The translations under genes and the position numbers were made by a program. Source: Saxidomus purpurata (lineage: Eukaryota > Mollusca > Bivalvia > Venerida > Veneridae). Taken from it: a stretch of 64,000 bases of DNA. The stretch is from contig JAFMSR010000012.1 in assembly GCA_022818135.1 (NCBI GenBank), positions 24,134,564-24,198,563 of the forward strand, written 5' to 3'. The notes under the pieces are model-generated. The model searched no databases and was not told where the DNA came from. It worked only from the letters and a program-made list of their open reading frames with translations. Position 1 is the first letter of the stretch. Every line of letters begins with the position of its first letter. Below are positions 1-51,300 of the stretch, one piece after another.

Positions 1-405
1 ATCCTTTGAACAACTAGTTACAATTCTGTCCTTGGCCAGGGCTTTTTTTCCTTCTGTAGTAGGGGCTGTTTAAAGGCCTCTTCCCCTCAGAAAATTTCTT
101 TAAAATCATGCAGTTTTCCCAAGAAATTTACTTTACCTCAGGATTTTATTTCCCTTTGCCAAAATACCGAGCTAATTTTTTCCCCAAATTAAGGGGCCGT
201 GGGCCCCTACCCCTCTCGGTAAAAAAAAGCCCTGTTGGATTGCTCTTTATTAAAAACAGGTATATTAATTTTATTACTTTTTGTAGGCAAAGAAGCGTGT
301 TATTCTTAATTACTTCAAGTAAAGTTGAATGACATGGCCTGACAATTTTATTTAAAAGATATGAGCAGATACTTTTAACTTCATTTTGCAGATATAGAAA
401 AAGTC
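1..405 (+). other. wdr7: Upstream intron and 5' UTR end of WDR7
   Basis: No coding signal is seen. A splice acceptor (ttcattttgcag, ending 391) precedes 14 untranslated bases and the start codon at 406. The 5' non-coding exon and promoter are therefore probably outside the window. Confidence 0.6.
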
Positions 406-39024
<38,619 letters not shown>

Positions 39025-39990
39025 ATTGCATGACATTTACCGACTTGCTGAAGTTAACCAACTGTAATAACCAGAAATACATGTGATAGTTCTTTATGTT
39101 GTGGTTAGTACAGAGAAGAAATGTGATGTGTTAACTGTTCTTTGTTATTTTTCACAAGAACCTGTTGAATTTACATGACTGGTATGGACAGATGTATGTG
39201 TCATAGTACTACTCAGTACAAAATGGATATAACATGTAAACTTGTATTGTGTTAATTTGTATGTAAAAAGTTACTTTTACAAAACTAGACATTGAAATTA
39301 ATGCTATGTCATTGCTACAGCATAGAATGTTGTAACTTTAAACCTTATAATCCTAGATTTCTACAATGGATTTGTCCATCTTTCAATATGGACAGTACCG
39401 TTAGTTGTTCAAAGCGGTGAAAATCTATCGACTGAATATTGACTAAATAGTGAAAGTCAGTATTCTATGGAGTAATTGTGTCCATACGTGTATCTGTATC
39501 AACACACCTTTATGGCTGCTATGTAACTTCCATATACATGAAGCAAATTTCATATAACTCCATTCAAGTATCTCCCGTAACACAGGGGTTTATCTCACCC
39601 TGCATTCACCTCCAAACTCAAGGTCATGATGATAAACATTTTTTTCGTACTCGACACAGTTTTGGTCACAAAATGTTTTTTCATCCCTAACACAATAGGT
39701 ATGAAAAACAAAGAGTTGCAGTTTACACATTTTAAATGCTAACAGAAAATACATGTACATTGTAAGCATTAATATATCATATTTGAGAAATTAATTTTCT
39801 TCACCAGAAACTGTGAACACTCGTATGGTTCTGAGTAGTGCAATTTGTAAGAATGACATTTAGAGATATTTCAATCTTCTGCTAATATACATTATAATAA
39901 TGTGATGTGATCTATTTATTCAGTAATTGTTATTGATCTATTTGATGTAATTTTATCTGTTGTTGAAATAAATATGATATAAGTGATTCA
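39025..39990 (+). other. wdr7: WDR7 3' UTR
   Basis: The non-coding stretch from the stop to the first clear AATAAA (39967-39972), about 940 bases. Its middle (39350-39460) is part of the GATCATGATC-class repeat, lacking the palindrome. The cleavage site is inferred only. Confidence 0.5.
39967..39972 (+). terminator. wdr7: Likely WDR7 polyadenylation signal
   Basis: AATAAA is seen about 940 bases after the stop, and I noticed no earlier canonical copy in this stretch. Confidence 0.5.
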
Positions 39991-40289
39991 AATACTTGTC
40001 ATCAGTATTAGAATGGTGAAAAGAACTTGTAGGGGTAATGTGCTTGGTGTTGACCATCAAACCTTTTGACAAATTGTGACACAGAAACTTCTTGCAGACT
40101 AGATTGGTTTGGAAAAAATCAGTCACTACTTGATCCTCGGAAAAATAGATAATAATGATCTAGATTCACATTTGATGATGTTTTTGTCCCATTCCATGGT
40201 TTATAACAAAATACATGTAATAGTATAAAACATTTCATAACGGCTCAGGTAATATAAATTTAGGCAGGTAATATGTATCTAATATAAAA
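39991..40289. other. Intergenic spacer
   Basis: Non-coding; nothing recognised. Confidence 0.4.
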
Positions 40290-42006
40290 TAATGATCTTC
40301 CAGGAGGGGCCCATAATTTAAACAATCTCAGTAGAGGACCACTAAGCAAAATAATTAATGATAACATACCAAATATCCAAGCTCCATGCTTTACAGTTTT
40401 GGACAGTAAGATCTTTAATGTCCTTCCGATATTTAGATACTATTAGTCTGTATCAAACAAGGGACCCCTGTTTGAACCCAAGGGCATGATTAGATCATAC
40501 TTGATAAATAACCACTACACAATGCCAAGTCCAAATTATCTTGAGGTCTGGGCCTTATGGTTTTGAATATTTTCAAAAGTTTTCAAATTGTTGCCAGAGC
40601 AACCAGAGTTCTACATGGAATGCAATTCTTTGAATACCTTTGGTTCGGCTTAGTGCAAGGAACATCCCTGCTAATTTTGATACAAGCCATGTGGATTAAG
40701 AGATGTCATTTTGAAGAAACAACAGCTCACCCCCCCCCCACCCCCCCCCCCCACCCCCAACACTTTCACCTTGGATTAGCAACTGAAAACATGTAGTGAA
40801 ATGTAAATCACTTCACGTAATTGACCTTTGACCCAATGCCCTCAAAATTAATAGAGATCATCTATTCATTTTTGTGTCCAACCATCCTACTTATTTTGAA
40901 GATCTGTTGTACATTTAGCTGTTCTCTAGTTACGAAACGGTCAAATTTTGGCATATAAGGCCATTGTGTCCTTGACATTATGTGACCCGAGATCAACAGG
41001 AATCGTCATCTTGTCAAGACCCTGCAATCAATCGCTCCTTATTTGTGGATGGCTCTATATCACTTGCCTGAGTATCATTGCACTTTAAAACAAGGTCAAA
41101 AGGTCATAATCAAAGTCAGTCATATGGTTCAAATTTCATAGCTGTTGCTTCAAAAACAGGAATGTAGATTTGTATGTCAAATTTTGGAAATAAATTTGCA
41201 CAGATAGTCCAAGCATTCAAAACTGTACATAGGTCAAGGTCAGCAAAACTGTATACAAAGCTATCCATATAGTTCAATGCTGTATCATTAAAAAAAAAGT
41301 AGGTCAATAGGTCAAGTGACCAGGGATGAGTCCGACTTGGAACAAATGTGTATTAATGTGTAACAACCCAAATGTCTAAGCTCTTGGTTTTGTGATCTGA
41401 GACAAGAAGATATTAAAAGATTCTCCTATATATCTCGATGTAAAATGAACTGAGTCCCTGGTGGGTCAATTTTGACATGGGGGTCATAATTTAAAGTTTT
41501 TAAACTTGGTAGAGGACCATTAGGCAATGTCATGTGCCAAATATCTAAGCCCTAGGCCTTTTGGTCTGAGGGTCATGATTTGAACAATCTTGATAGAGGT
41601 CCACTACACAATGGTATTTTCCAAATATCATAGCTGTGGGGTAGTTTTAGCCTGGACAAGAAGATTTTTAAAGGTTTTCTTATAGAAACCTATGTTCAAT
41701 CAAGTTAGCCCCAGGGTGGGGTCCATTTTCATCCGATGGTCATGACTGGAACAATCTTGGTAAAGATCCACTAGACTATGATACATGCTACATATCTATG
41801 CTTTTTCTAAGTTTCTTTCCGTTGCCCCGGCAACCGAAGTTCTGCATGGAATGAGATTATTTACCACCCCAAGTTCATCAACTTCTTTCAAGTGGTTCAG
41901 GAGGAGATGTTGTTGAAGAAATTGTTGACGCACGCACGCATGCTTGACGGACATCAGGCGATCACAAAAGCTCGTATCGAGCACAACTTGCTCAGGTAAG
42001 CTAAAA
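40290..42006 (-). mobile_element. AGCTCACC-type element, inverted copy 3
   Basis: The reverse strand starts tagcttacctgagcaagttg, then 'agcttttgtgatcgcctgat' and 'cattccatgcagaacttcgg', followed by diverged core units (gtcatgattgaacaatcttg type words on the + strand at 41570 and 41737). It holds a long C run at 40730-40757. The far end near 40290 is estimated. Confidence 0.65.
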
Positions 42007-42729
42007 AATGTAATTAACCGTTCTCAAGTTACCAGCCCGCCTGAGGTCACAGTGACCTTGACCTTTTATCCAGTGAGCCTGAAATCAATATCAACTCATC
42101 GAGACCAATCACCTATTATAATACGATGTAATTCGTGAAGAAACAACAAACTTGACATTGTATATCCTTGCTTTACACAGGGTCGGTATATTACGGACCT
42201 GCTTTACATCAGATTTCAATTCAAACTATTCGGTTGAAGCTACTCCATCCTTTACAGCAGTTTCGCTGTCTGGGTGTGTTTTCCACAGTTTATAATCCCA
42301 TAGGTTTTCATTACCTGTCATAAAGTTAGTGGTTCACATTCTTTCTATTTCAATGAAGCATAAATACATGTATAGTTCATCTTCCTGGCCTGCTCTGAAT
42401 CCAGCTTGCCCCTTAATTCCTTGTTATTATATATTATTGTCTTTCATACTGTATATTCCTTGAAGGCTTTGAAAGACCCTGACGATTTCAAACGTTCGAT
42501 ACTGTGAAACAAAATGACTATACAATGTATTCTTTTTTCATGCTCGAGTCAGTCTTAGCATGAAATGTTTTTTTTCACTTATAGCTGTGTACACGTAAAA
42601 ACAAAATAGAAGCAATTTCGAAAGTTACTTAGCGTTTTTTATAGAAATAATGCTACACATATCTTTATTAAGAGGATTTATTCAAAGTTTGAGCACGAAA
42701 ATGAGCAGCGCATGAAAAAAGTTTTATAA

Positions 42730-43860
42730 GCACGGGACCAGGTCACATGTATTAATGACTTTGGCACCATCGCTTTGATTTCTCTTGTAAAATATGGTGT
42801 ATCCACCCATATTTTTACACTCACTGGGGTACAACATTCGCTTCCCGTCGATGGTTATCATCTTTATCTTCTTGTCTATGTACTAGACATCCTTCGCAAT
42901 TTCTTTCCTCGCTACAACTAATTCACATCCAGAATCTGTGAACATTTCCTCTTCTTCCCTGCATAGGAAGACTGTAAACCCAGGTTCCTCTTTCAGTCTT
43001 AGATCTTAGTTTTATAACCGCCTGAAATAACTTTAAGTCAATCTCCATTTGCAAGTTCCAATGGCTACCCTCTGTGTGCTTCTTTGCTGCTCCACTCTGC
43101 TTTCAAACATGTGTACATAGAGCCGATACTTCACCGTCTATCTTTAGACATAGAGCCCCCAAAGTAACGTTTATCTTGTTGCAATCTCTAGCGAAGTGAC
43201 CGGTGAAAAAAATATATTGTCTGGTCCTGCCTCAGCGTTACTTGTCTGAACGACAGTAATGTTATCATTCCTCCACGAGCCTCATGGTATTGCTCAACAA
43301 GTTGTGTGACTTCTGTCATGGACGTAGCTCTCTTTCCTTTAAGAAAAGCCTGTTGAGCAACATTCGACAAACTGCTCTTTTACTAGCAAGGTCTTGGTAC
43401 TTCTCAATTTCAGTCAACTCTGTCCGACAGTCGAAGTGTCTCTGCTTCTTCCCTACGTACTTTTTCGAAACTTTGTCCGGAATCAATCTTCTGTCAACTG
43501 TTATATCTTCAGAACTGCCATAATCACAGGTTTCAAAACATTCAGCACTTACCCAGCCAATTACGAACTCAAACGTATTGCCCATATATTCTGGTCCCAG
43601 ATTTGACTGTTGGCGAATCGTTAGAACCTTACGAAATATGTGCGTGCACTTATCTTATCCAACTAAGGTATTTTGGTTCTCGGCCCGTTATCGTTCTCGT
43701 TCTCTAACTTGAGTCGTTTTATTTCAAGTTCTTAATCTCTTAAGTGCAAATAGTAATCCATTTCTGCACACTTTCCTTCGTCTTCTCGAATCTGAGTCCG
43801 ATTTTCTCTATTTATACATCCTTCTTTTCTTCAAGTCTCTGACGAATAACAGCTAAGAAT
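42730..43860 (-). pseudogene. Decayed gag/protease region of a Ty3/gypsy-like LTR retroelement
   Basis: On the minus strand, short blocks appear in the order expected of a gag-protease gene, in different frames. A charged heptad-like block (ELEIKRLKLEN, about 43750-43690) is followed by a capsid-like part with TEVTQLVEQYHEARG near 43300. A zinc-knuckle remnant (GHFARDC, about 43205-43185) has lost its first cysteines. A protease-like D-S-G motif (about 42930) follows, then a block VDTPYFTREIKAMVP near 42800. Several frameshifts and stops break it and no reverse transcriptase or LTR was found, so it is a fossil fragment. The family assignment is inferred from block order and short motifs; another LTR class is possible. 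Confidence 0.6.
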
Positions 43861-44582
43861 TACCATCCTGACAAGCTCCACCTCTCTCATAATCTGACAC
43901 GTTCATTGTAATGCGTGTGATAGTGTGTGGCATAATCTACAACAGTTAGTATGCAGTCTGTTTCCACCATTAGGTGCTGGTACAATCCGCTTTTCTGGCA
44001 ATATTATGATATCAGTACACTTAAAAGATGGAAGGATAGGTTGTATTCAAATAACTGGGCGGTTTTCAACTAATTTATATTTTATACTTCAATCTCAGAA
44101 ATATATAATTGTACTGTTACAATTAGAACAGTTGTAGATGGAGCTGGAAAAGGGAGTCGGTTTTTGTTGCCGTGGAGATAGAATGGTCCAGTGCAGGACC
44201 CGAATATTATGGACCATACACAGCGAATCGTGATTATTCGAGTCAATCATTAAAGTCCGAGAACCGCAATTTACAAGTAGTTCTAATTTAACTCAGAAAG
44301 ATGTCTTACGGGCGGAAAAGACCTTTATTAGTACCAAAAACATAGAAATGATATTGCAAAAAAATAAGAAAGGCTTTCTTGTAGGTATTTTTATAAAGAA
44401 ACGACGAAAGGCAACATTGTTTTCGGATGAATAGAACATAGTTCTGACATTTTCCTACCAGAAAATTACTATATTAGTAATTAAACTCAAAGAGATCCTG
44501 AGACTTTGAATTTATCGAGGTTTACTGTTAAAACTATGTAAAATAATGTATTAATGCTAACCAAAAATATGCATTGTAATGC

Positions 44583-44672
44583 TCAAAGGGGCTAGGCACG
44601 TTTGATTTTTTTAATATAGTATGTATAGACTATGTTTAAAAAAATTCAAGCGTGCCTGGCCCCTTTGGTAAT
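44583..44672. mobile_element. Short hairpin element
   Basis: caaaggggctaggcacgttt at the left pairs with gcgtgcctggcccctttgg at the right; the arms extend into A/T runs around a 25-base loop. About 90 bases. Confidence 0.7.
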
Positions 44673-45313
44673 CCTTGAATAATAGCCATTCCCAGGGAGA
44701 CAACTCTCTCATAATTAAACGGAGCGAGGTACGAGTTATTTTTAAATTGACATAAGAATATATATTGGTTGGTTCTTTGAACATAAAATTTGAACCGGTA
44801 AAAAGGGGCTCTTAACTGCTTACTATTAATGATATACACACTATTTGAAACAGTTGTACCGATCATGCATCGTGTGAAATAAATAGATATACACCCGGCT
44901 AGTGGTTAATTGATATGAGAGTGCACATACGTCATAGTGCTCTGACCAATGGCAATACACAGTTTACGTCATGTGACATAAACCAATTAAGCGGAACTAT
45001 GCATGGAAGACCAACGTCAGGATTTTGACAACAATGGCTTAATCTCACTTTTTCGGCTAAAGTGCAATTCACGTGGAGTAAAATAAGCTTAAAATACTCG
45101 TTCAGCTTTTTGCACCAAATATGATATTAAAACGTGCAAGGATATGCGTGCAAAGAACGCGTACACTCTTTGATTACCATATCCAAAGGGTAAAATAAGT
45201 GGGTGGGGTAAAGGTGTGAAAAACAATCGGATTGAGTGTATATGTGTATTAGTTTTAATTGTGTGTGTATTTAAAGATATTAAGAAAGGATTAATCTCTG
45301 GTCAGCCCAGACA
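44673..45313 (+). other. Region upstream of MTSS1
   Basis: Non-coding. It should hold the MTSS1 promoter and 5' UTR if 45314 is in the first exon, but I see no TATA box or other element clear enough to call. Confidence 0.3.
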
Positions 45314-45385
45314 ATGGAAGGTGGAATAGACAAGGATATTGGTGTTTATGGTGGGCTGTTTCTTACCTTAGTCTCTGACATGAGG
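45314..45385 (+). CDS. mtss1: MTSS1 exon 1 (start codon)
   Basis: ATG at 45314 gives 24 codons ending SDMR before gtaggt, phase 0. The context acaATGG is favourable. No pyrimidine-rich acceptor lies just upstream, so this may be the first exon, with transcription starting nearby in 45000-45300; a promoter was not identified. Confidence 0.85.
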
Positions 45386-48300
45386 GTAGGTATTTTGTTG
45401 AGTGTTTAAATAATTTAATAAGTAAGTTTTCACAGAAATTTGAATATGCACAGATGAGGTGAGTGATGGAAGTAGGAATCTCTTAGGGTGTCTTGAAAGA
45501 ACTATAATTTGAAAAAAACAGTTGATCAATGGCATTACAGTTTAAAAACATTTTTTTTTATTGAAACATAGCATAATTTATCTTTCAGTTTGCCAACTGG
45601 TTTGTTTCCTGTCTCACATCCTCCATCTCCTTATCTGCTTTCCACATTTAACCCATAGCTTTGTACATTACATATGTACAGGGTGCGATGTCGGCGTTCC
45701 CTACAAAAAAAGCTATATTTTCCCCTAATAAAGTCATATTTTCCCCTTGGAATTTAAAGAAAAGTTCGTAATAGCACAGCGAAATATTTTATAAAATCGC
45801 GTTTAAAACAAAAGAAGCATGCGATCGCGGCTATCTGCGATAGTAGCGATTCGGGTTCGGATGGGTTACGGAAATATACTTTACCGATCATCGCCTGTGA
45901 CGATTGATTCAAAATGTGAACATAAAGTGTCGTTGATAAAGGGTTCCGCGGGGGGGGAATGGGCAAAAAAATAATCTGGCGCTAAATTCTCAGATGGCGA
46001 ATTTTAGTGGCGCCAACAAAAAAGTCAGCAATTGCGGTCAATCAAAAATCGATCGTCATCTGTTGGCTAGTTTACGGAAGAAGGGGAGCTAATTAGACGC
46101 TACCCGATAACGCGCACATGGCCATATCGGTCGTAATCAGAGGTGCTAATTGATAAACAACATAAAACGAAATAAATAGACCTCGGCGAATTTATAATCG
46201 TGTTTGAACAGGTTTAATTAGCGATGCTTGGTGACACGACTCTGGTATTGTTACTAGTATTTCACAGATAGCGCTTGGGCGATCATAACACAATTCATGT
46301 TTACCCGTTTTCCTATAATCACGTGTCATAACAGACTTATAATTTCGGCATTGTTTTTTGGGGTCAGTAATTAAATTATTGACTTACGTGGTGCAACTCA
46401 ACTTGCAAATTGTTCTGGACGTAATTTTTCCTCTACATGAAATTCTTTGGCAATATTCGCGCCTTCTAAACCTTCAGTATTTGTTATACTTATCAATACT
46501 TATTTTAAACCATTGAACATACGTTTGGACAAATTTTTATAAAAACTGATTAAATCGCCAAAATGAAGAAAATTAATGTACGGACATGCGAGGCCGCGAA
46601 AATAGTGTCAAACGGGATGCGACGTTCTTTCATGTTTGAGCTCTGGTGCTGCAGAACACGAACAGAAAATAAGATATGCAATCCTAGAGTATATAACTCT
46701 TGACCGGCCCAAACTTTGAAAGTCACACCTTGGCTCCGAACATGTGATTTTGACCCTTGAAAATTTACAAAAAGTTTGAAATAAATTTCGTATCATTTAG
46801 ATCTATATACAGGTTTGCTATCAGCATCAAATCTTAACTAAAAGTGGTATGACCCCTCCTCTAGGGTGTTCTGTAGGCTTTGAAGCTAGTGGCTCCAACT
46901 TTGGAGCCTTGGCAAACTTTTCTGATTGGCGATTTGTTGGCGCAAACAAAATTGACCAAGAGGGAACCCTGTAGTGTTTGTATATGTTATGCAATTCTAA
47001 TGTCTAGGTTTCAAAGTTGGATTTTCCCCTTTTTATGATTTATCGCGCTATATTTTCCCCTTCAGAAAGCCACAGGTTGTTATAAAACATCAAAAAAAAA
47101 TCACTGGTACTGACCAGGTACAGGAAAAAATCCTAAAGCGCTTAAAATTGCCCTGTGTAGAGCATGATCAGCCTCATTTCTTCACAGCCTGATCATGATC
47201 TTCACTGTGCCTTATACAGTGGTTTTTAGTAAATACCTCTATGAACAATTAATAAAACTGTTTAAAGTTAAAGATAGACAAGTTCATTTTAGAAATTTAG
47301 GTGTAATCATATAGTGAGATTAGGGGTTCAATATACCACACTTCCTCTGCCTATAACTTGAGGATCCAGTGACTGACAGTGCCTTCCTATTTCTTGTGAA
47401 ATATCCTGTAGTACAAATTTCCATAAAGAAAATAAAGTTGGTACATGAACTCAAGTTTTGAAAATCTGAAATCCTAGCAAGCCATGTCAGACGTCAGTTG
47501 TTTCTTACAATACATATCTTCCAGTAAGCTTATTACTGATAGTTTTTGAGTTAATGCCGTACATTAACTATTGATAACATGCATGTTTTCACATTCATTC
47601 ATCGTCATACCTGTAGGGTAATTTTTAGTATATCTTATTTATGGATGAATTGGTAAACAAGTAAAAACAACCTTTATAGTCAGATATTGTTTTATTTATA
47701 TCATAAACTTCTGATTAAACAAGTTGCCATAGGATATATTCACACTTTGTGGGGTTGGGTTCAGCGTCATCAAGTTAATTGATGTTGAATACTTACATCT
47801 TTTTGACTTGACTTTAAAAGGTAATTAAATTGCTTAGGACATGCTTGTCTGTATGTTAATCAAACTGTACCCTGTGTTGCCAAAATGAGCTTAGTTTTAT
47901 TTGGTTTGTACTGTTCCGTACATACTGTACCATACATGTAATGATAAATTGTATATAGTTGATATGTGTGCAACGAAAATTCATCCAAGTCCAGTGAATA
48001 CGTGCTTACTCAGTAGACCATGATGAGGTCATGACAGCGGTTTAAATGGCAGAGTTCATCTGTATCATCTTTTCACTTTCCCCCAGTAAAAGTATTGAAA
48101 TGTTGCCCAGCTTGAATTTGATTTCTGTTACAAAATTAAGAACTCTCTTGCCATTTAGACTTTTTAACATTTGTTTAAGAGACATTGTGGAATGAGAGTG
48201 GACAATCCATCGACATTGATAAATCAAAGGAAAAAAATCAGTGGCATACTATTCTAAGTACTGTTGTCCAAGACTCATTTCAACGAACATTTCTTTTACA

Positions 48301-51300
48301 TTTTACGCTCCATTATTTAAATTCTTTACATATACATGTTTCTGCTTTAGCTAATTAACATTCTCATTTCCTGTGTTCTTGCTTGATCACTTAAATGTTT
48401 CCGGAATATTGTGAACTTGCAGACCTAGTGTTTCACAGCTGTGAGCAGTTTTGTCTGTTATGTTGAATGTATTTCATTCAGCAAAGTAGGTACAACAACA
48501 AAATATAAACTTTTACTGACTGTTTAAGGCAAAGTGGCGGCCCTGGATATTGTGTTTTATAGGGAAATTATTGAAACAGTTAAAATAGCTTTATTAATTA
48601 ATCACTCAGGCTCTTAGACCTTAGAGTTAAGATTATCAAAATACTGCAAATTGTAAATTATAAACTGTAATGTAATGGCTTTTGAGAGCCTAATGGCATA
48701 ACGTTGGCTACATTCTATTTTCAGGTTATGTTTTATTTTTGGTGGGAACATACTTTTAAAACAGTTTTTTACTTCCTTCAAACTCCTTTTAAATACAAAT
48801 AATTGATGCTCACATCTTAAACAATACTTATTACTTCCATGTTTTGTTTGGTACATTGTATATGTACATGAAAGGTTGTTCACTTATGACAGATCAAGGC
48901 AAGTCCTAAAGCAACTTGAGATAGACGGTCACAGTTCGGTCCACTTTGAAACTGAAATCAGAGTGTAAGAACTGTTTGAAAGCCTGAGATTTTGCAAACA
49001 CGGATACAAATGTACATGAATATGACATTCATATAGCTGTCTAGACTAATACCTGCACACACCTATGCGTTTTCATTGTCAAAGGTGAATCATTGACTAA
49101 TTTGTCAAAATGCAAAGTTAAATATTCTTAATACTGTGACGTGTCAATATGTGCAGGTTTCTGCAGAGTATGGCTGAAAGTTTTTCCCATACCAGATAAA
49201 ACTGGTGCTCATCAAACATATGCATGTATAAGAATTCTTACCTGTTTCTCCAAAAAAAAAAGTGTGCTGTATTATTACAGCTGAACAGTAGACAAAGTCT
49301 CTGGTGAGTATGGAACTTCTCATAAATTCTTAAGTTCAAAGAGAGCAGGCAAATTCATAGACTCACATGCTCATAAATATAAAAGAAGTAAGAACTGGCT
49401 GCCATGTAGAAATGTTTTGTCCTTGAATGTTTTGTACATTTACTGTTGCTCCTACCATGTAATCTTAAATACTTACTATAAATGCTGGACTGAAACTTCT
49501 GGCCTGTTTATAAATGTCTATACATTTGTAACTGACCTCAAAATAGCCTGAAGTTTGAAAAATTCACGCATACATTATAGTTTTGTCATATCGTTTAGTC
49601 TTGCTGTAACAAAAAACAGCAAAAAATGCGATTTAATAGATTGATCACACAACCTTGCAAAATTCTTTTCCGACATTTAAACAATCTATGAGACTATGCG
49701 AACATTGATTGTAGGCTGATAAATTAGCAATTGTGCAATGATCCGGATAAGTTTGGTAAGCTCAGCTGATTTTCGCTCTGTATGCCTGTGTCATTTTGTA
49801 TTGTGTAATGAGAGATAAGTGGCTGCATAATGTTGTACATTTGTAATTTAGAGAGAAAAAACGGGCCTAGGAACATGATTTGCAGATATTTGATTTTTTG
49901 CCTGATTGCAGATCTACATGACTGCCCATGTACATATACATGCAGGGTAGTTTTCTGCCAACTTTTTTGTTTGTAATGTTTTCTGTCTTACAGTGTACAA
50001 AGGTGGAATCAGTTTATAAATTCACTTGTTAAAATACATGTACATTGTAGTTGGTACCTCCGAGTCTGTGTTTTATACAGATCAATGAGGTTTGTTGTGT
50101 GAAATACACCTGTATATTCCTGTATACCTAGATGACAAATCAGACAAGTTTATATAGTCCCTACCACCCTAACAATCCGTGAACCGGGAGTCAAACTGTC
50201 AAAACTCCCAAGACAAAAGTCGGAACCTCTATGGCCGGTATGGATGGCACTCTCATATAAGATTGCACATGTATACATTCTGTCAGAAGGAACTAGAAAA
50301 TTTATCAGAAGAACTGTGTATCATATCAAAATGTCCTATAAATAGCTACATAATAATTTAACACTTATTTATTACAGTGTTTTGAATGCAGAAGTCAAAT
50401 AGTTTTGATGTCTACTTTTGATGAATTGAAATACCCTTAACATTGATAAAACTAACACCTGATCAAACAGTACTTAGTTTGTTTGTGTGAAAATCAGTGG
50501 AGATAAACTGTACTTTGGTTACATTATTTGTTGGAAGATGGACAGTGACTGACATATTGCCCTGAAAATTAGATTGCTTGACATGAAACAGGAGCAAGTC
50601 AATTTTTACGAATCACTTTATAAGTTTTAACATAATGTACCTGTATAACCTCATTGTCCAAAGTCTCACCTTGGGGAAAAGTGTTTTTTTCCATTGTTTC
50701 AATAGTATTTCATTTGATATTAGGCAGGTAGTTTAACTATTGTTTTGTGGAAAAACTACATGTAGCATGGTACTACAAGCCTTGATAAGGAAAACCACAA
50801 TGTAACAACTTTCTCATATGAACGGTCAGGCAAGCCTTAAACCGATGACCATCGATTTGTGAGAGACTTTAGTGATTACAAGTCAGTGACCTTAATCACT
50901 TGACCATGGTCCTATGGAGGCAAGTCACCAAAAACATGTATTCATGACCTTAAGTTTAAGACTTTTGTTAGTAAATCTTACATTTTGGCTTATCCTTTGT
51001 GCTATTTTAGTATAACAATACAAATTAGGATCGTAACCAGTTCAACACATAAGAGGATTTGTGAATTTGACACAGTACTACAATATACATTGTAGTTCTG
51101 CGTCATAAGAAAAAGAGGTATACTGTAAATTGTCCTGTTGTAAGTACATTCTAGTTTAAAAACAGCTGATTTGTTAACCTCAAATTACTGTCACCTAGTA
51201 CAAATGACAGAAAGTTTATCTCTGAAACCATCGGAAATGGCCTTCCGTACACTTTTTGCTTGGACCTGTATCTGTTGTGGTAACCTTTTTTGTGACGAAA

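Noticed and set aside
43284..43606. Plus-strand frames opposite the gag fossil
   Set aside because: The recognisable blocks are all on the minus strand; these are antisense shadows.
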